Of a stretch of DNA of 64,000 nucleotides, positions 8,442 through 16,969 are shown piece by piece. The notes under the pieces are model-generated. The model made no database searches. It worked only from the letters and a program-made list of their open reading frames with translations, and had not been told where the DNA came from. The stretch's first letter is position 1, and every line of letters begins with the position of its first letter. A program made the position numbers and the translations under genes. The DNA comes from Hymenobacter psoromatis. GTDB lineage: Bacteria > Bacteroidota > Bacteroidia > Cytophagales > Hymenobacteraceae. The stretch spans positions 1,550,001 to 1,614,000 of the forward strand of contig CP014771.1 of assembly GCA_001596155.1 (NCBI GenBank). The letters run 5' to 3'.

Positions 8442-8654
8442 AATCACTCCTTTTCGGACGGGAATAAGCGCATCGCGGCCTTCCTGTTCGTGTATTTTCT
8501 GGACCGTAACGGCTGCCTCTACCTGCCCGACGGCGCGCGGCGGCTGGCCGATAATGCACTCGTGGCCCTCACGCTGCTCATCGCCGAGAGCCGCCCCGAG
8601 GACAAAGACGTGATGGCCACGCTGGTCGTTAACCTCATAAACAGCGAAAACTAG
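8439..8654 (+). pseudogene. RhuM-Fic family gene, 3' part with the Fic motif
   Basis: In-frame continuation of the gene started at 7041: K-N-H-S-F-S-D-G-N-K-R, then IAAFLFVYFLDRNG and a helical end finishing VVNLINSEN before TAG at 8652. HSFSDGNKR is a full Fic motif (HxFxxGNxR) with catalytic His and the phosphate-binding Gly-Asn-x-Arg. No start codon with a credible leader precedes it, so this half is probably not translated. Excision of the IS would restore one open frame. Confidence 0.85.
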
Positions 8655-8719
8655 CTCCGCGCAGCCAGCCGCGTAGCAATGTATCCGCGAAATCTGCTAA
8701 ATCCGTTTGAATCTGCGGT

Positions 8720-8727
8720 TAGCTTTG
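8720..8727 (+). promoter_or_regulatory. -7 element just ahead of the Ppx/GppA gene
   Basis: TAGCTTTG fits TAnnTTTG exactly and ends only four bases before the ATG at 8732. Transcription from it would start at or next to the start codon, giving a leaderless or nearly leaderless message. Confidence 0.4.
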
Positions 8728-8731
8728 CGGT

Positions 8732-9709
8732 ATGGAGTATCAGCTAACCAAGCTCGCCGCCATCGATATTGGCTCTAACGCCGTGCGCTGCCAGATTTCG
8801 GCGGTGCTTTTTTTTAATGGGCGCTACCGCCTCAAGCGCGTTGAGTACGTGCGCTACCCCCTGCGTTTGGGCGAAGACGTGTTTGCCACCGGCGAAATTC
8901 CGCCGCGCAAGGCCGATAAGTTCGTCAAGTTTCTGCACGCGCTCAAGCTCCTGATGGAGGTGCATGAGGTGTCGCACTGCCTCATTTGTGCCACTTCGGC
9001 CATGCGCACGGCCAGCAACGGCGCGGCCATTGCCGCCCGCATCAAGCAGGAGCTGGACATGGACATCCACATCATTGATGGCCAGGCCGAAGCCTTGTAT
9101 ATCAACCGCGTGATTGAGCACTTGCTCGAAGACAACCGCCACTACCTGCATATCGACGTGGGGGGGGGTAGTACCGAGTTCAACATCTACCACGACCGCC
9201 GCAAGGTGGCCGCGCAGTCGTTCGAAATCGGTTCCATCCGGCGCATGCAGCAGGAGGAAAGCGGCCGCACGGTGGAGGAAATGAATGGCCTGTGGCAGCG
9301 CATGGAGGTCTGGGTGCGCGAAAACGCCCGCCGCTACCACGTCACGCGCGCCATCGGCACGGGCGGCAACATCAACAAGCTTTACAGCATGTCGCCGGCC
9401 TCGCCCAACAAGCCCGTGACCAAGCGCAGCGTGCAGGCCCTGCTCGACCGCCTCGGCGCCATGAGCATGAACGAGCGCGTGAACGTGGCCATGCTCAACC
9501 CCGACCGCGCCGACGTCATCGTGCCCGCCGGCCATATCTACCTCGCCGCGATGGAATGGGCCGGCGTCAGCAGCATGATAGTGCCCGATATCGGCCTGAA
9601 AGATGGCATGCTGCAAGCGCTGTTCGAGCAATTTTTCGACGAAATCAGCCCCACCGTGCACCCCAGCATCCTACCGGTGGCCGACGTGGAAAACGGCCCG
9701 CTGGTGTAG
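8732..9709 (+). CDS. ppx: Ppx/GppA-type exopolyphosphatase / pppGpp phosphatase
   Basis: A 325-residue member of the ASKHA-fold Ppx/GppA family, about the length of single-domain members that lack the C-terminal HD domain. Visible motifs: phosphate-1 loop AAIDIGSNAVRC near residue 9, ICATSAMRTASNG, the acidic IIDGQAEAL and phosphate-2 loop HIDVGGGSTEF starting with Asp142, then IGTGGNINKL. It should hydrolyse the ends of polyphosphate chains or pppGpp in the cytosol. Its 3' end faces the 3' end of ppk1, 137 bases away, so the polyphosphate-making and -breaking genes form a convergent pair separated by an inverted repeat. Confidence 0.92.
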   Translation: MEYQLTKLAAIDIGSNAVRCQISAVLFFNGRYRLKRVEYVRYPLRLGEDVFATGEIPPRKADKFVKFLHALKLLMEVHEVSHCLICATSAMRTASNGAAIAARIKQELDMDIHIIDGQAEALYINRVIEHLLEDNRHYLHIDVGGGSTEFNIYHDRRKVAAQSFEIGSIRRMQQEESGRTVEEMNGLWQRMEVWVRENARRYHVTRAIGTGGNINKLYSMSPASPNKPVTKRSVQALLDRLGAMSMNERVNVAMLNPDRADVIVPAGHIYLAAMEWAGVSSMIVPDIGLKDGMLQALFEQFFDEISPTVHPSILPVADVENGPLV

Positions 9710-9724
9710 TCGCCTACCCTCGTC

Positions 9725-9840
9725 TGTCATTGCGAGCGGAGCAAAGCGAAGCGCGGCAATCTTTCCTTCACGCCAGGATTATTATCCCGACGATTAGGAA
9801 AGATTGCCGCGCTTCGCGTTGCTGCGCTCGCAATGACAAA
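9725..9840. repeat. Inverted repeat, TGTCATTGCGAGC family (copy 1)
   Basis: Left arm starts TGTCATTGCGAGC and right arm ends GCTCGCAATGACA, with GCGGCAATCTTTCCT / AGGAAAGATTGCCGC further in. It fills the space between the convergent ppx and ppk1 genes and could work as a two-way terminator. Other copies: 17529-17550, 22363-22462 and 61989-62094. Confidence 0.85.
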
Positions 9841-9846
9841 AGCTCC

Positions 9847-12174
9847 CTACCCCTCGTCCACGACGATAGCGGCGATATCAGCTTCGTTCTCCACCTCATC
9901 TTCCATAATGGCATCACCCTGGCCGAAGCTATCGGCCTCGACGTCAATGGCGGTCAGATTGGGTGCTACGACCTCGGCGGCCAGGCGGAGGCGCTGGGCG
10001 GCCTGCTCGTGGAGCAGGGCTAGCAGGCCTTCGGGCGTGGCCTGGGCCAGTTGCGCGTCGTCGGGGCGGCGGTAAAAGTCGCGGTGGATGTTGACGGGCG
10101 CTTCGCCAACGGCGGGCACCTGCCGGATGTAGGCACCGTCTTCGCGCATGACGTAGCTGTTGAGGTTATCGAGCAGGTTGAGCTGCAAAATCTGGATGGC
10201 TTCGCGGCGCAGCTGCGGGTTCACAATCAGAAACAGCGCCTCGATGCGACGGTCGAAGGAGCGCACCATCGCGTCGGCCGAGCCGGCGAAGAGCTTGGCC
10301 TCGCCGCCGTGGTAGAAATAGAACAGGCGCGCGTGCTCCAGGTATTCGCCCACGATGCTCTTCACCTCGATATTCTCGCTCAGGCCCGCCCGGCCCGGCC
10401 GCAGGCAGCAGATGCCGCGCACGATGAACCGCATGGGCACGCCGGCCTTGCTGGCCTTGTAAAACTCATCGATTAACTCCCGGTCTTCCAGCGAGTTCAT
10501 TTTCATCACGATGCCGCTGGGTAGGCCTTTTTTGGCATTTTTAGCCTCCTCGCGCACCAGGTGAATGAGCTGCTGGCGCATGTCGCGCGGGGCCGTGATG
10601 AGGTACGCGTAGTCGTCGGGCTGCGAGTGGCCAGTGATGACGTTGAAGAATTCTGACACGTCGTGGCCGTACGTGTCGTTGGTCGTGAGCATGCTCAGGT
10701 CGGTGTAGAGGCGCGAGGTTTGCTCGTTGTAGTTGCCCGAGCCGATATGCACGTAGCGCGTCACCTTCTCGCCTTCCTTGCGAATAATCATCAGCATCTT
10801 GGTGTGGGTCTTGTATTTCCCTACCCCATAGATGACGAAGCAACCCGCCTTTTCGAGCCGCGCGCCTTCGCGGATATTACGTTCTTCATCGAAGCGCGCC
10901 TTCACCTCAAACAGCACCGACACGTGCTTGCCGTTTTCGGCCGCCTTAAGCAGGGCGGCAGTCACGCGCGAGTCTTCGGCCAGGCGATAAATCGTCTGCT
11001 TGATGCCCAGCACCTGCGGGTCTTCGGCGGCGCGCTCCAGCAGGCGCACCACGGTTTCGATGCTGTTGTAGGGGTGGTGCAGCAGTACGTCGTGGTGCTT
11101 GAGGTACTCGAACATGTTGTCCTCGGCACCTTCGGGCAGGCTCAGGGGCAGCACCGGCGCGGGCAGCTTCGCGCCTTTGCCTTTGAAGGAAGGGTAGCGC
11201 AAAATCTGGTTTAATCCCTTCATATCCAGCAAGACCGGAATCACGAAGATGTTGCCGTTGTCGATGTTCCAGCGCTCGCGCAGGATGTTCATGAGGTAAG
11301 CCGAAGCGTCGGGCTCGACCTCCACGCGCACCACCCTACCCCGCTTGCGGGTCTTGAGGCCGGTCTGAATTTCTTTGATGAAATTGCTGTCGATATCCTC
11401 CGATTCTTCCAGTGTAAAATCGCCGTTGCGGGTGATGCGCAGCAGGTCGGCCGACACGATTTCGACGTTGCGAAACAGCTTGGGCAAGTTGGCCCGCACG
11501 ATTTCCTCGATGGGCACGAACACCACCCGGTCCTTGCGCGTGATTTCGAAAAACCGCGTCAGGTTCTGCGGAATCTGCACGAACGTGAGGCGCTCCTGGC
11601 CCCGCTCCAGGTCGGGCAGCATAGTGGCGGCCGGGGCACCTTCGCTACCCCCCACTTCGCGCGTGACCACGCCAAAGGTCAGCACCTGGTTGATGATGAG
11701 CGGAAAGCCGTGGTACGAGTCGTACACCATCGGCGTGAGCAGTGGGAAAACCGTGTTTTTGAAGTAGCCTTCGACCTTTTTCAGCTCAATCTCGGTCAGC
11801 TCCTCCATCCGCCGAATGCTGAAACCGTTCTTCTCAAACTGCGGCTTCAGCTCATTTAAGTAGGTCAATGACTGGTCATTAACGAAGCGATGCGCAAAGT
11901 CGAGCAGCTTGCGCCGAAACGGCAATTCGCGCAGCCCCGAGTAGTCGACGCGCTCCTTGCCATAGTCGAGGTAATTGTAGAGCGAGCCGACCCGAATCAT
12001 GAAAAACTCGTCCAGATTCGAGCTGGTGATGCTCAAAAAACGCAGCTTATCAAACAGCGAGCGGCCAGGGTCCTTGGCCTGGTCAAGCACACGGTAATTA
12101 AAGCGCAGCCAGCTCAGGTCGCGGCTGATGTACTTGCTTTTGCGGATAAGGTCGGCGGATTTAAATAACTTCAT
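9847..12174 (-). CDS. ppk1: Polyphosphate kinase 1
   Basis: A 775-residue PPK1 with the N, head and two C-terminal (PLD-like) domains. It opens YISRDLSWLRFNYRVLDQA with the usual SNLDEFFMIRVGSLY. The autophosphorylated histidine is His457 in YKTHTKMLMI, the nearby FEVKARFDEERNI and HIGSGNYNEQTSRLYTDLS are the conserved nucleotide- and phosphate-binding stretches, and IVRGICCLRPG and YFYHGGEAKLFAGSADAM follow in the last domain. It reversibly makes polyphosphate from ATP. The last 60 or so residues are acidic and variable. The leader contains a TCCGC-rich sequence shared with ppx and topB. Confidence 0.97.
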   Translation of the reverse strand: MKLFKSADLIRKSKYISRDLSWLRFNYRVLDQAKDPGRSLFDKLRFLSITSSNLDEFFMIRVGSLYNYLDYGKERVDYSGLRELPFRRKLLDFAHRFVNDQSLTYLNELKPQFEKNGFSIRRMEELTEIELKKVEGYFKNTVFPLLTPMVYDSYHGFPLIINQVLTFGVVTREVGGSEGAPAATMLPDLERGQERLTFVQIPQNLTRFFEITRKDRVVFVPIEEIVRANLPKLFRNVEIVSADLLRITRNGDFTLEESEDIDSNFIKEIQTGLKTRKRGRVVRVEVEPDASAYLMNILRERWNIDNGNIFVIPVLLDMKGLNQILRYPSFKGKGAKLPAPVLPLSLPEGAEDNMFEYLKHHDVLLHHPYNSIETVVRLLERAAEDPQVLGIKQTIYRLAEDSRVTAALLKAAENGKHVSVLFEVKARFDEERNIREGARLEKAGCFVIYGVGKYKTHTKMLMIIRKEGEKVTRYVHIGSGNYNEQTSRLYTDLSMLTTNDTYGHDVSEFFNVITGHSQPDDYAYLITAPRDMRQQLIHLVREEAKNAKKGLPSGIVMKMNSLEDRELIDEFYKASKAGVPMRFIVRGICCLRPGRAGLSENIEVKSIVGEYLEHARLFYFYHGGEAKLFAGSADAMVRSFDRRIEALFLIVNPQLRREAIQILQLNLLDNLNSYVMREDGAYIRQVPAVGEAPVNIHRDFYRRPDDAQLAQATPEGLLALLHEQAAQRLRLAAEVVAPNLTAIDVEADSFGQGDAIMEDEVENEADIAAIVVDEG

Positions 12175-12176
12175 AA

Positions 12177-12220
12177 AATCGCGGATTTAGCAGATGGCGC
12201 GGACTTTGCGGATTCGGGCG
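12177..12220. repeat. ATCCGC-type leader repeat upstream of ppk1
   Basis: On the minus strand, reading towards ppk1, this holds GAATCCGCAAAGTCCGC and GCTAAATCCGCGATTTT immediately before ATG. A very similar stretch precedes topB (49555-49595) and a related one precedes ppx (8686-8715). Confidence 0.6.
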
Positions 12221-12410
12221 GCGCGGGGCGTGAGCAATCTACCGGAATAGCTTCCGAATAAACAAAATAACGACGTGGGGCGGGGAGCTGGGCCGTAGCT
12301 ATACAAGAAAAGTTGGGGGCAAGCTGAAAACGACACGGTTTGACGTAGTGAGGTCGCACTTTTGTCACGCTCCTACCCCTACCTCACTCCTCACCCTACG
12401 TTTTTCTCAG

Positions 12411-12764
12411 ATGCGTCAATTAAAGCTATCACGCCGGCCCGCCAACCCCACCTGGGAAGCCGACCGCGCCCAGTTCCTACCCCTGCTCCAAAGCCTCGCC
12501 GCCGGCGAGCCCTTGGGCCTACTCGCCGAAGATGAGGAAAAGCTGCTGCAATTTATTGCGTCGGTGGCCTGGCAGTACCAATGGCACGGGGTAGCATGGG
12601 AAACATTGCTGCGCGCAGGATATAAAGCAGCAGTTGAACACGTTGCTCATTGCGCTGGCCGAAAGGAGGAGGTTGGCAGGTTTTTGGCTTGGGCGGTGCG
12701 GCAGGGAATTTTACGAATACCCCCCAATGATAGAGGGAATTATTATAAAGAAATTGTAAAATAA
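12411..12764 (+). CDS. Small hypothetical protein, faintly sigma-factor-like
   Basis: 117 residues from the ATG at 12411 (an upstream in-frame ATG at 12348 would add a low-quality Thr/Pro/Leu segment). No signal peptide or membrane helix. Residues about 40-95 are helical, and the stretch WHGVAWETLLRAGYKAAVEH recalls sigma-70 region 2 (G..xxDLIQEGxxGLxxA), with a basic RKEEVGRFLAWAVRQGILR after it. I see no region 4. It may be a degenerate sigma/anti-sigma-like domain, but this is only a resemblance. GC content falls sharply at its 3' end, into the next gene. Confidence 0.55.
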   Translation: MRQLKLSRRPANPTWEADRAQFLPLLQSLAAGEPLGLLAEDEEKLLQFIASVAWQYQWHGVAWETLLRAGYKAAVEHVAHCAGRKEEVGRFLAWAVRQGILRIPPNDRGNYYKEIVK

Positions 12765-12807
12765 ATTTCTTTGATATTTTATATAATAATTTTTTTACGA
12801 TATAATC

Positions 12808-13515
12808 ATGACAATTAATCAAAAACTTCACGCTCTTTACGATTCGAAATGGCAAGGGCTAACTTCTGCAATGCAGCCTATTCTGCAGGATGCCAAACCT
12901 GAAGAGCTTCCTGCAAGCCCCTTGTTATTAAAAGTTGGTAATGAGCAAGCCCACCAAAACGCCGATATCAAAATTGTCATCTTTGGTCAAGAAACTAACA
13001 GTTGGTATGAAAGCTTCCACGGAGATACAGATGCTATTTTGGGTTACTACGACAAGTTTTTTAACAGTGGTGACTATAAAAGATATGGCGGGCAATTCTG
13101 GAATGGTGTAGCCCGCTTTATTTCTATGTTGCAGGAACGCTACCCATCCAAGACCATTCATCTACTTTGGAATAATCTCGTAAAAATTGGCAAGGACGCA
13201 GGTAGAGGATTTCCCTCTAATATTATTCATGAAGTAGAGCGGCGAGAGTTGGATGTTATTCAAGAGGAACTGTCTATTTTACAGCCAACTATCGCCTTAT
13301 TCTTTACAGGGCCGAATTATGATAGCATTATTGCTGAGGTGTTTCACAATCCTGAATTTTACCCTATAATGGATAATTTCTCGGTTAGGCAGTTAGCAAC
13401 CTTAACTATCCCAAATGCTGGACAAGCCTTCCGCACCTATCATCCTGGCTATTTGTGGCGAAATAATATCAACCACTATTTTCAAGCAATTATTAACAAA
13501 GTCACCTTAGATTAA
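12808..13515 (+). CDS. Uncharacterised protein, possibly uracil-DNA-glycosylase-like
   Basis: 235 residues in a clearly AT-richer stretch than its neighbours, suggesting transfer. Soluble, no signal peptide. Two spaced motifs recall the uracil-DNA glycosylase superfamily: IKIVIFGQETNSWYE near residue 54 (position of the GQDPY water-activating loop) and TYHPGYLWRN near 211 (position of the HPSP-like DNA loop). Between them is VIQEELSILQPTIALFFTGPNYD, where the family has a strand and a G-x-x-A segment. The catalytic Asp of GQDPY is replaced by Glu, so activity is doubtful. The assignment is a guess from motif order. It ends 4 bases before the WYL regulator gene, which suggests one transcription unit. 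Confidence 0.6.
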   Translation: MTINQKLHALYDSKWQGLTSAMQPILQDAKPEELPASPLLLKVGNEQAHQNADIKIVIFGQETNSWYESFHGDTDAILGYYDKFFNSGDYKRYGGQFWNGVARFISMLQERYPSKTIHLLWNNLVKIGKDAGRGFPSNIIHEVERRELDVIQEELSILQPTIALFFTGPNYDSIIAEVFHNPEFYPIMDNFSVRQLATLTIPNAGQAFRTYHPGYLWRNNINHYFQAIINKVTLD

Positions 13516-13519
13516 GACG

Positions 13520-14418
13520 ATGCCTGCCCACGCGCACCTGCTCCGCCACTATCACCTGATACAGCGGCTTCAGACGACGCGGGGGCGGGCATTTGCTTTC
13601 CCGGAAATTCAGCGCTACTTGGTGGAAGAAACCGGGGTAGGCGATTTTGGCGGCTACGAGCTGCGCACGTTTCAGCGCGACTTCTCGGTGATTGCCGAGC
13701 AGTACGGCATCACCATAAAGTACGACCGGCGGCTGGGCGGCTATCGCATCACCGCGACAGAGCCGGAGCTAGCCGACCAGCGGCATTTGCTCGAAGCCGT
13801 GGCGCGGCAGGAGTTTCTGCGGCTGCCGCAGGCGCTGGGGCAGCTCGTGCAGCCCGAAACGCGCCGGGCGCAGGGCCTGGAGCACTTGCGCCCGCTGCTG
13901 CGGGCAGCGCAGGCGGGCCAGCTCGTCACGTTTCAGTACCAGAAATTTTGGGAAGACGCGGCGGTGGCGCGCACCGCGGGGTCGCTGCTACTCAAGGAGT
14001 TTCGGGGGCGCTGGTACGTGCTGGCCACGATGGCCGGTAGCGGTTGGCTGGCCTGCTTCGGGCTCGACCGCATTAGCGCGTTGCGCCTGACAACGCAGCC
14101 GTTTGGGCCGCCCACTGGCTTCGATGCGGCTGCATACTACGAAAATGCCTTCGTATTATTCGGCCTGACGAGAAGGAGCCGCGGGAAATTATCCTGCGCT
14201 TGGAGCCGGTGCAGGGGCGTTATATGCTGGCCTACCCCCTACACACCTCCCAACGCGTGCTGACGCAAAATGACGAGGAAATTCGCTTGGCGCTCACGGT
14301 CTTTGACACCCACGACCTGCGCATGGAATTGCTCAGCTACGGGCCGGCGGTGGGGGTGCTGGCTCCGGCTGGGCTGCGCGAGTGGCTGCGGGCGCAGCAT
14401 ACCGCAGCCGCCAGGTAG
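13520..14418 (+). pseudogene. WYL-domain transcriptional regulator, frameshifted
   Basis: Residues 1-75 form a winged helix (LQTTRGRAFAFPEIQRYL, then YELRTFQRDFSVIAEQYG and DRRLGGYRI). The WYL sensor domain follows, with the core G-R-W-Y-V-L-A around 13990-14030. Near 14150 the frame is lost: DEKEPREIILRLEPVQGRYM continues in another frame and runs to the stop at 14418 with the expected WYL extension domain (YPLHTSQRVL). A single missing base between TTCG and TATTATTCGG explains it. WYL proteins bind nucleic-acid-derived ligands and often regulate defence genes. Either a real mutation or a sequencing error. Confidence 0.8.
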
Positions 14419-14456
14419 CTGAGTCGCAAGCCTTCGCCGGGTGCCCTACCCCCTCT

Positions 14457-15071
14457 CTACCCCACGTTCTCAAACACGTCGGCCCACTGCACTTGCAGCT
14501 CCGGCAGGGTGCGGCAGGGCACCAGGCCGGGCTCGTAGTAGTCGCCCTGGAGCTGGTAATCACCGTCTTGCAGCGTGTAAACCGAGATGTTGCGCTCGCC
14601 GGGAGACACTATCCAGTACTCATTGACCCCGTTTTCGGCGTAGAGGTCGAATTTAATATGGTTGTCGTAGGCGGCGGTGCCGGGCGAGATGATTTCGATA
14701 ATCCAGTCGGGCGCGCCGAGGCAGCCGCGGCGGTCCAGCTTGGCGGGGTCGCACACCACGCAGAGGTCGGGCTGCACCACGGTGCGCACCTGCGCGTCGC
14801 CGTTGCCGGTGCTGCGGGTCAGCCGCACATCGAAGGGCGCGGCGAAAACGCGGCAGGTTTTTCCTTTGAGGTAAGTGTATAACTCACCGGAGAAATTCAT
14901 CGAGCATTGCTGATGCGCGGTGACGGGGGCCGACATTTTGCGCATCACCTTGCCGCGTATCAGCTCCACGTATTCCGTGAATTTCCAGCTTAGGTAATCG
15001 GCGTACGTGTACGACTGGCTCAGGTCGAGCTGCGAGATGTCGGTGATAACGGGGGGCAGCGTGGGCGTCAT
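14457..15071 (-). CDS. Uma2 family (DUF820) restriction-endonuclease-fold protein
   Basis: 204 residues from the ATG at 15071; a TTG six codons earlier is less likely. The order of motifs fits Uma2: YLSWKFTEYVELIRGKVMRK at the start, HQQCSMNFSGELYTYL, the strand VFAAPFDVRL, then the catalytic PDLCVVCDPAKL ... APDWIIEIISPGTAAYDNHIKFDLYAENGVNEYWIV, holding Asp, Glu and Lys of the PD-(D/E)xK site. These proteins are common in cyanobacteria and Bacteroidota and their role is unknown; a nuclease function is inferred from fold only. It starts 25 bases after the AarF gene ends. Confidence 0.85.
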   Translation of the reverse strand: MTPTLPPVITDISQLDLSQSYTYADYLSWKFTEYVELIRGKVMRKMSAPVTAHQQCSMNFSGELYTYLKGKTCRVFAAPFDVRLTRSTGNGDAQVRTVVQPDLCVVCDPAKLDRRGCLGAPDWIIEIISPGTAAYDNHIKFDLYAENGVNEYWIVSPGERNISVYTLQDGDYQLQGDYYEPGLVPCRTLPELQVQWADVFENVG

Positions 15072-15095
15072 ATCAGCAAGATAAGCCAAAGAAAG

Positions 15096-16781
15096 CTACT
15101 CGGGCCGGGTGCGGCGGGGTAGGGTTAGCAGCAACAGTAGAAAGGCGGTGGCCCCGAGACTGTACCAGGTAATGACGGGCAGGCCACGATAATAAGGCAT
15201 TTGGGGGGGGTAGTGGCCCAGCAGGCTGAAGCCCGCGAACATGAGGCTGCCCAGCATCAAGAGCGCCAGGATGGTGCGGCTCACCAGTTGGTCGGCCTTG
15301 CGCAGCAGCGTGTTGTAGCCGCTCAGCTCCACCTTCACCCGGAGCTCGCCCTTGCTGATTTTGCGCGTTATCTGGCGCAGGTCGGTGGGCAGGGTCTGGA
15401 GCAGGGCCAACAGTTGGGTGCCGGTGTACTCGGCCTCGTTGAGCAGATTGGCCGGCGAGTATTGCTCTTTGAGAATGCGCGCGCCGTAGGGCCGCACGAA
15501 TTCGAAGGTATTGAAGCTGGGATGCAGCACTTTACCAATGCCTTCAAGGATAACCAGCGCCCGCAGAATGAGGAACACCGCGCCCGGCACTTGCAACTTA
15601 TACTGGTAAATAATATTCTGGAGCGAATCGGCCAGGTCGCTCATGCTCATATCCTGCACGTCGAGCACCGCGAAATCTTCGATGAGCTGGCCCAGGTCGG
15701 CCTCGAAGGCGCGCATATCCGGGATGTCGCTGCTGAGGGCCAGGCGGCGGAAGTTGAGGGCCATGCTGCGCGCATCCTGCCGGGCCATGCCGATAAACAC
15801 GCCCGCGAAGGCGTATTTCTGCTGTTTGGTGAGCTTGCCCACCATGCCAAAATCGATGAGCACCAGCGTGCCGTCGGGGCGCACGAGCACGTTGCCGGGG
15901 TGCGGGTCGGCGTGGAAAAACCCGAACTCAAAAATCTGGGTCAGGTAGATGTCCATGCCCGTTTCGGCCACCACTTCGGGGCTCAGACCCCAGGCCAGCA
16001 GCTGCGCCTTATCGGTTATCTTACAGCCATCTATGAACTCGATAACCAGGATTTTGGCCGTGCTCAGCGCGCGGTAGGGCTGCGGAATGTAGAAGGTTTC
16101 ATAATTCTCGTAGAGCTTGCGCATCTGCTCCATCGAGCGGGCCTCAGACGTATAGTCCAGCTCCTTAGTCATGCTGCGCTCGAAGGCATCCACCACGTCC
16201 TGCGGGTTGGCCAGGCCCTGGTTGCGCAGGAAGCCAGCCGTGAGGCGCACCAGCTCGTTCAACAGGCGCAGGTCGCCCTCCACTTTTTCGCGCACGCCAG
16301 GCCGCTGAATTTTAATGACGACTTCCTCGCCCGTTTGCAGCCGCGCCCGGTGCACCTGCCCGATGCTGGCCGAGCCAATGGGCACGTTGTCGAACTCGGC
16401 GAAGACCTCGGCCAACGGGCGGCCCAGCTCGGCCTCAATTATCTGGCGGGCTTCCTCGACCGGGAAGGGCGGCACGTTGCTTTGCAGCTTCTCAAACTCG
16501 TCGATGAGGGCCTGGGGCAGCAGGTCGGCGCGGTTGCTCAGGGCCTGGGCCAGCTTGATGAAGGTCGGCCCTAACTCTTCAATGATGAGCCGGATGCGCT
16601 CCCAGCGGGTAGTTTCAAATACCGGACGGTCGTCGTTTTCCAGCCAGCGCAGGCGGCGGCTCTGGCTCACGAGACGACGCAGGGGCGTGGTCGTCACCAC
16701 GTCCTCGAAGCCGTAGCGCAGCAAGACTTCGGCCACTTGCCGAATGCGCGTGAGGTTGGAAATTGTGTTCTTAAATAGCAC
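15096..16781 (-). CDS. ABC1/AarF/UbiB family atypical kinase
   Basis: 561 residues, starting with GTG. The KxGQ-like segment appears as LGPTFIKLAQALSNRADLLP near 70-90, followed by the Ala-rich nucleotide loop VPIGSASIGQVHRARL, the ATP-anchoring Lys in EEVVIKIQRPGV, and the catalytic FFHADPHPGNVLV and LIDFGMVGKL near 285-310. Two C-terminal membrane helices (about 495-515 and 530-550) anchor it to the inner membrane. UbiB-like proteins assist isoprenoid quinone synthesis or lipid transport. No quinone gene is adjacent. Confidence 0.9.
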   Translation of the reverse strand: MLFKNTISNLTRIRQVAEVLLRYGFEDVVTTTPLRRLVSQSRRLRWLENDDRPVFETTRWERIRLIIEELGPTFIKLAQALSNRADLLPQALIDEFEKLQSNVPPFPVEEARQIIEAELGRPLAEVFAEFDNVPIGSASIGQVHRARLQTGEEVVIKIQRPGVREKVEGDLRLLNELVRLTAGFLRNQGLANPQDVVDAFERSMTKELDYTSEARSMEQMRKLYENYETFYIPQPYRALSTAKILVIEFIDGCKITDKAQLLAWGLSPEVVAETGMDIYLTQIFEFGFFHADPHPGNVLVRPDGTLVLIDFGMVGKLTKQQKYAFAGVFIGMARQDARSMALNFRRLALSSDIPDMRAFEADLGQLIEDFAVLDVQDMSMSDLADSLQNIIYQYKLQVPGAVFLILRALVILEGIGKVLHPSFNTFEFVRPYGARILKEQYSPANLLNEAEYTGTQLLALLQTLPTDLRQITRKISKGELRVKVELSGYNTLLRKADQLVSRTILALLMLGSLMFAGFSLLGHYPPQMPYYRGLPVITWYSLGATAFLLLLLTLPRRTRPE

Positions 16782-16969
16782 GAACGCGGCGCGATTAGCT
16801 GGTTTTGAGGCAAGCGGCAGCCCGGCGTAAGTCCTGCCGGGGTTGGCTTGCGTATAAGGACTTGCCTTTTGCCCAAAGCTACGCCGCCGGCCAGCAACCC
16901 GAAGCGGAGCGCCGGTGGGCGGAAACCAGTGCGGTTCTTGCCGCCCTACCCCCTCTCTCCTACCCGCCC

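Noticed and set aside
15201..16574. 457-codon plus-strand frame opposite the AarF-like gene
   Set aside because: Shadow of the minus-strand kinase, whose motifs are complete; no domain in the plus frame.
16805..16969. Upstream extension of the DinB gene
   Set aside because: Low-quality sequence ending in a CTACCCCCTC tract before a good ATG at 16970.
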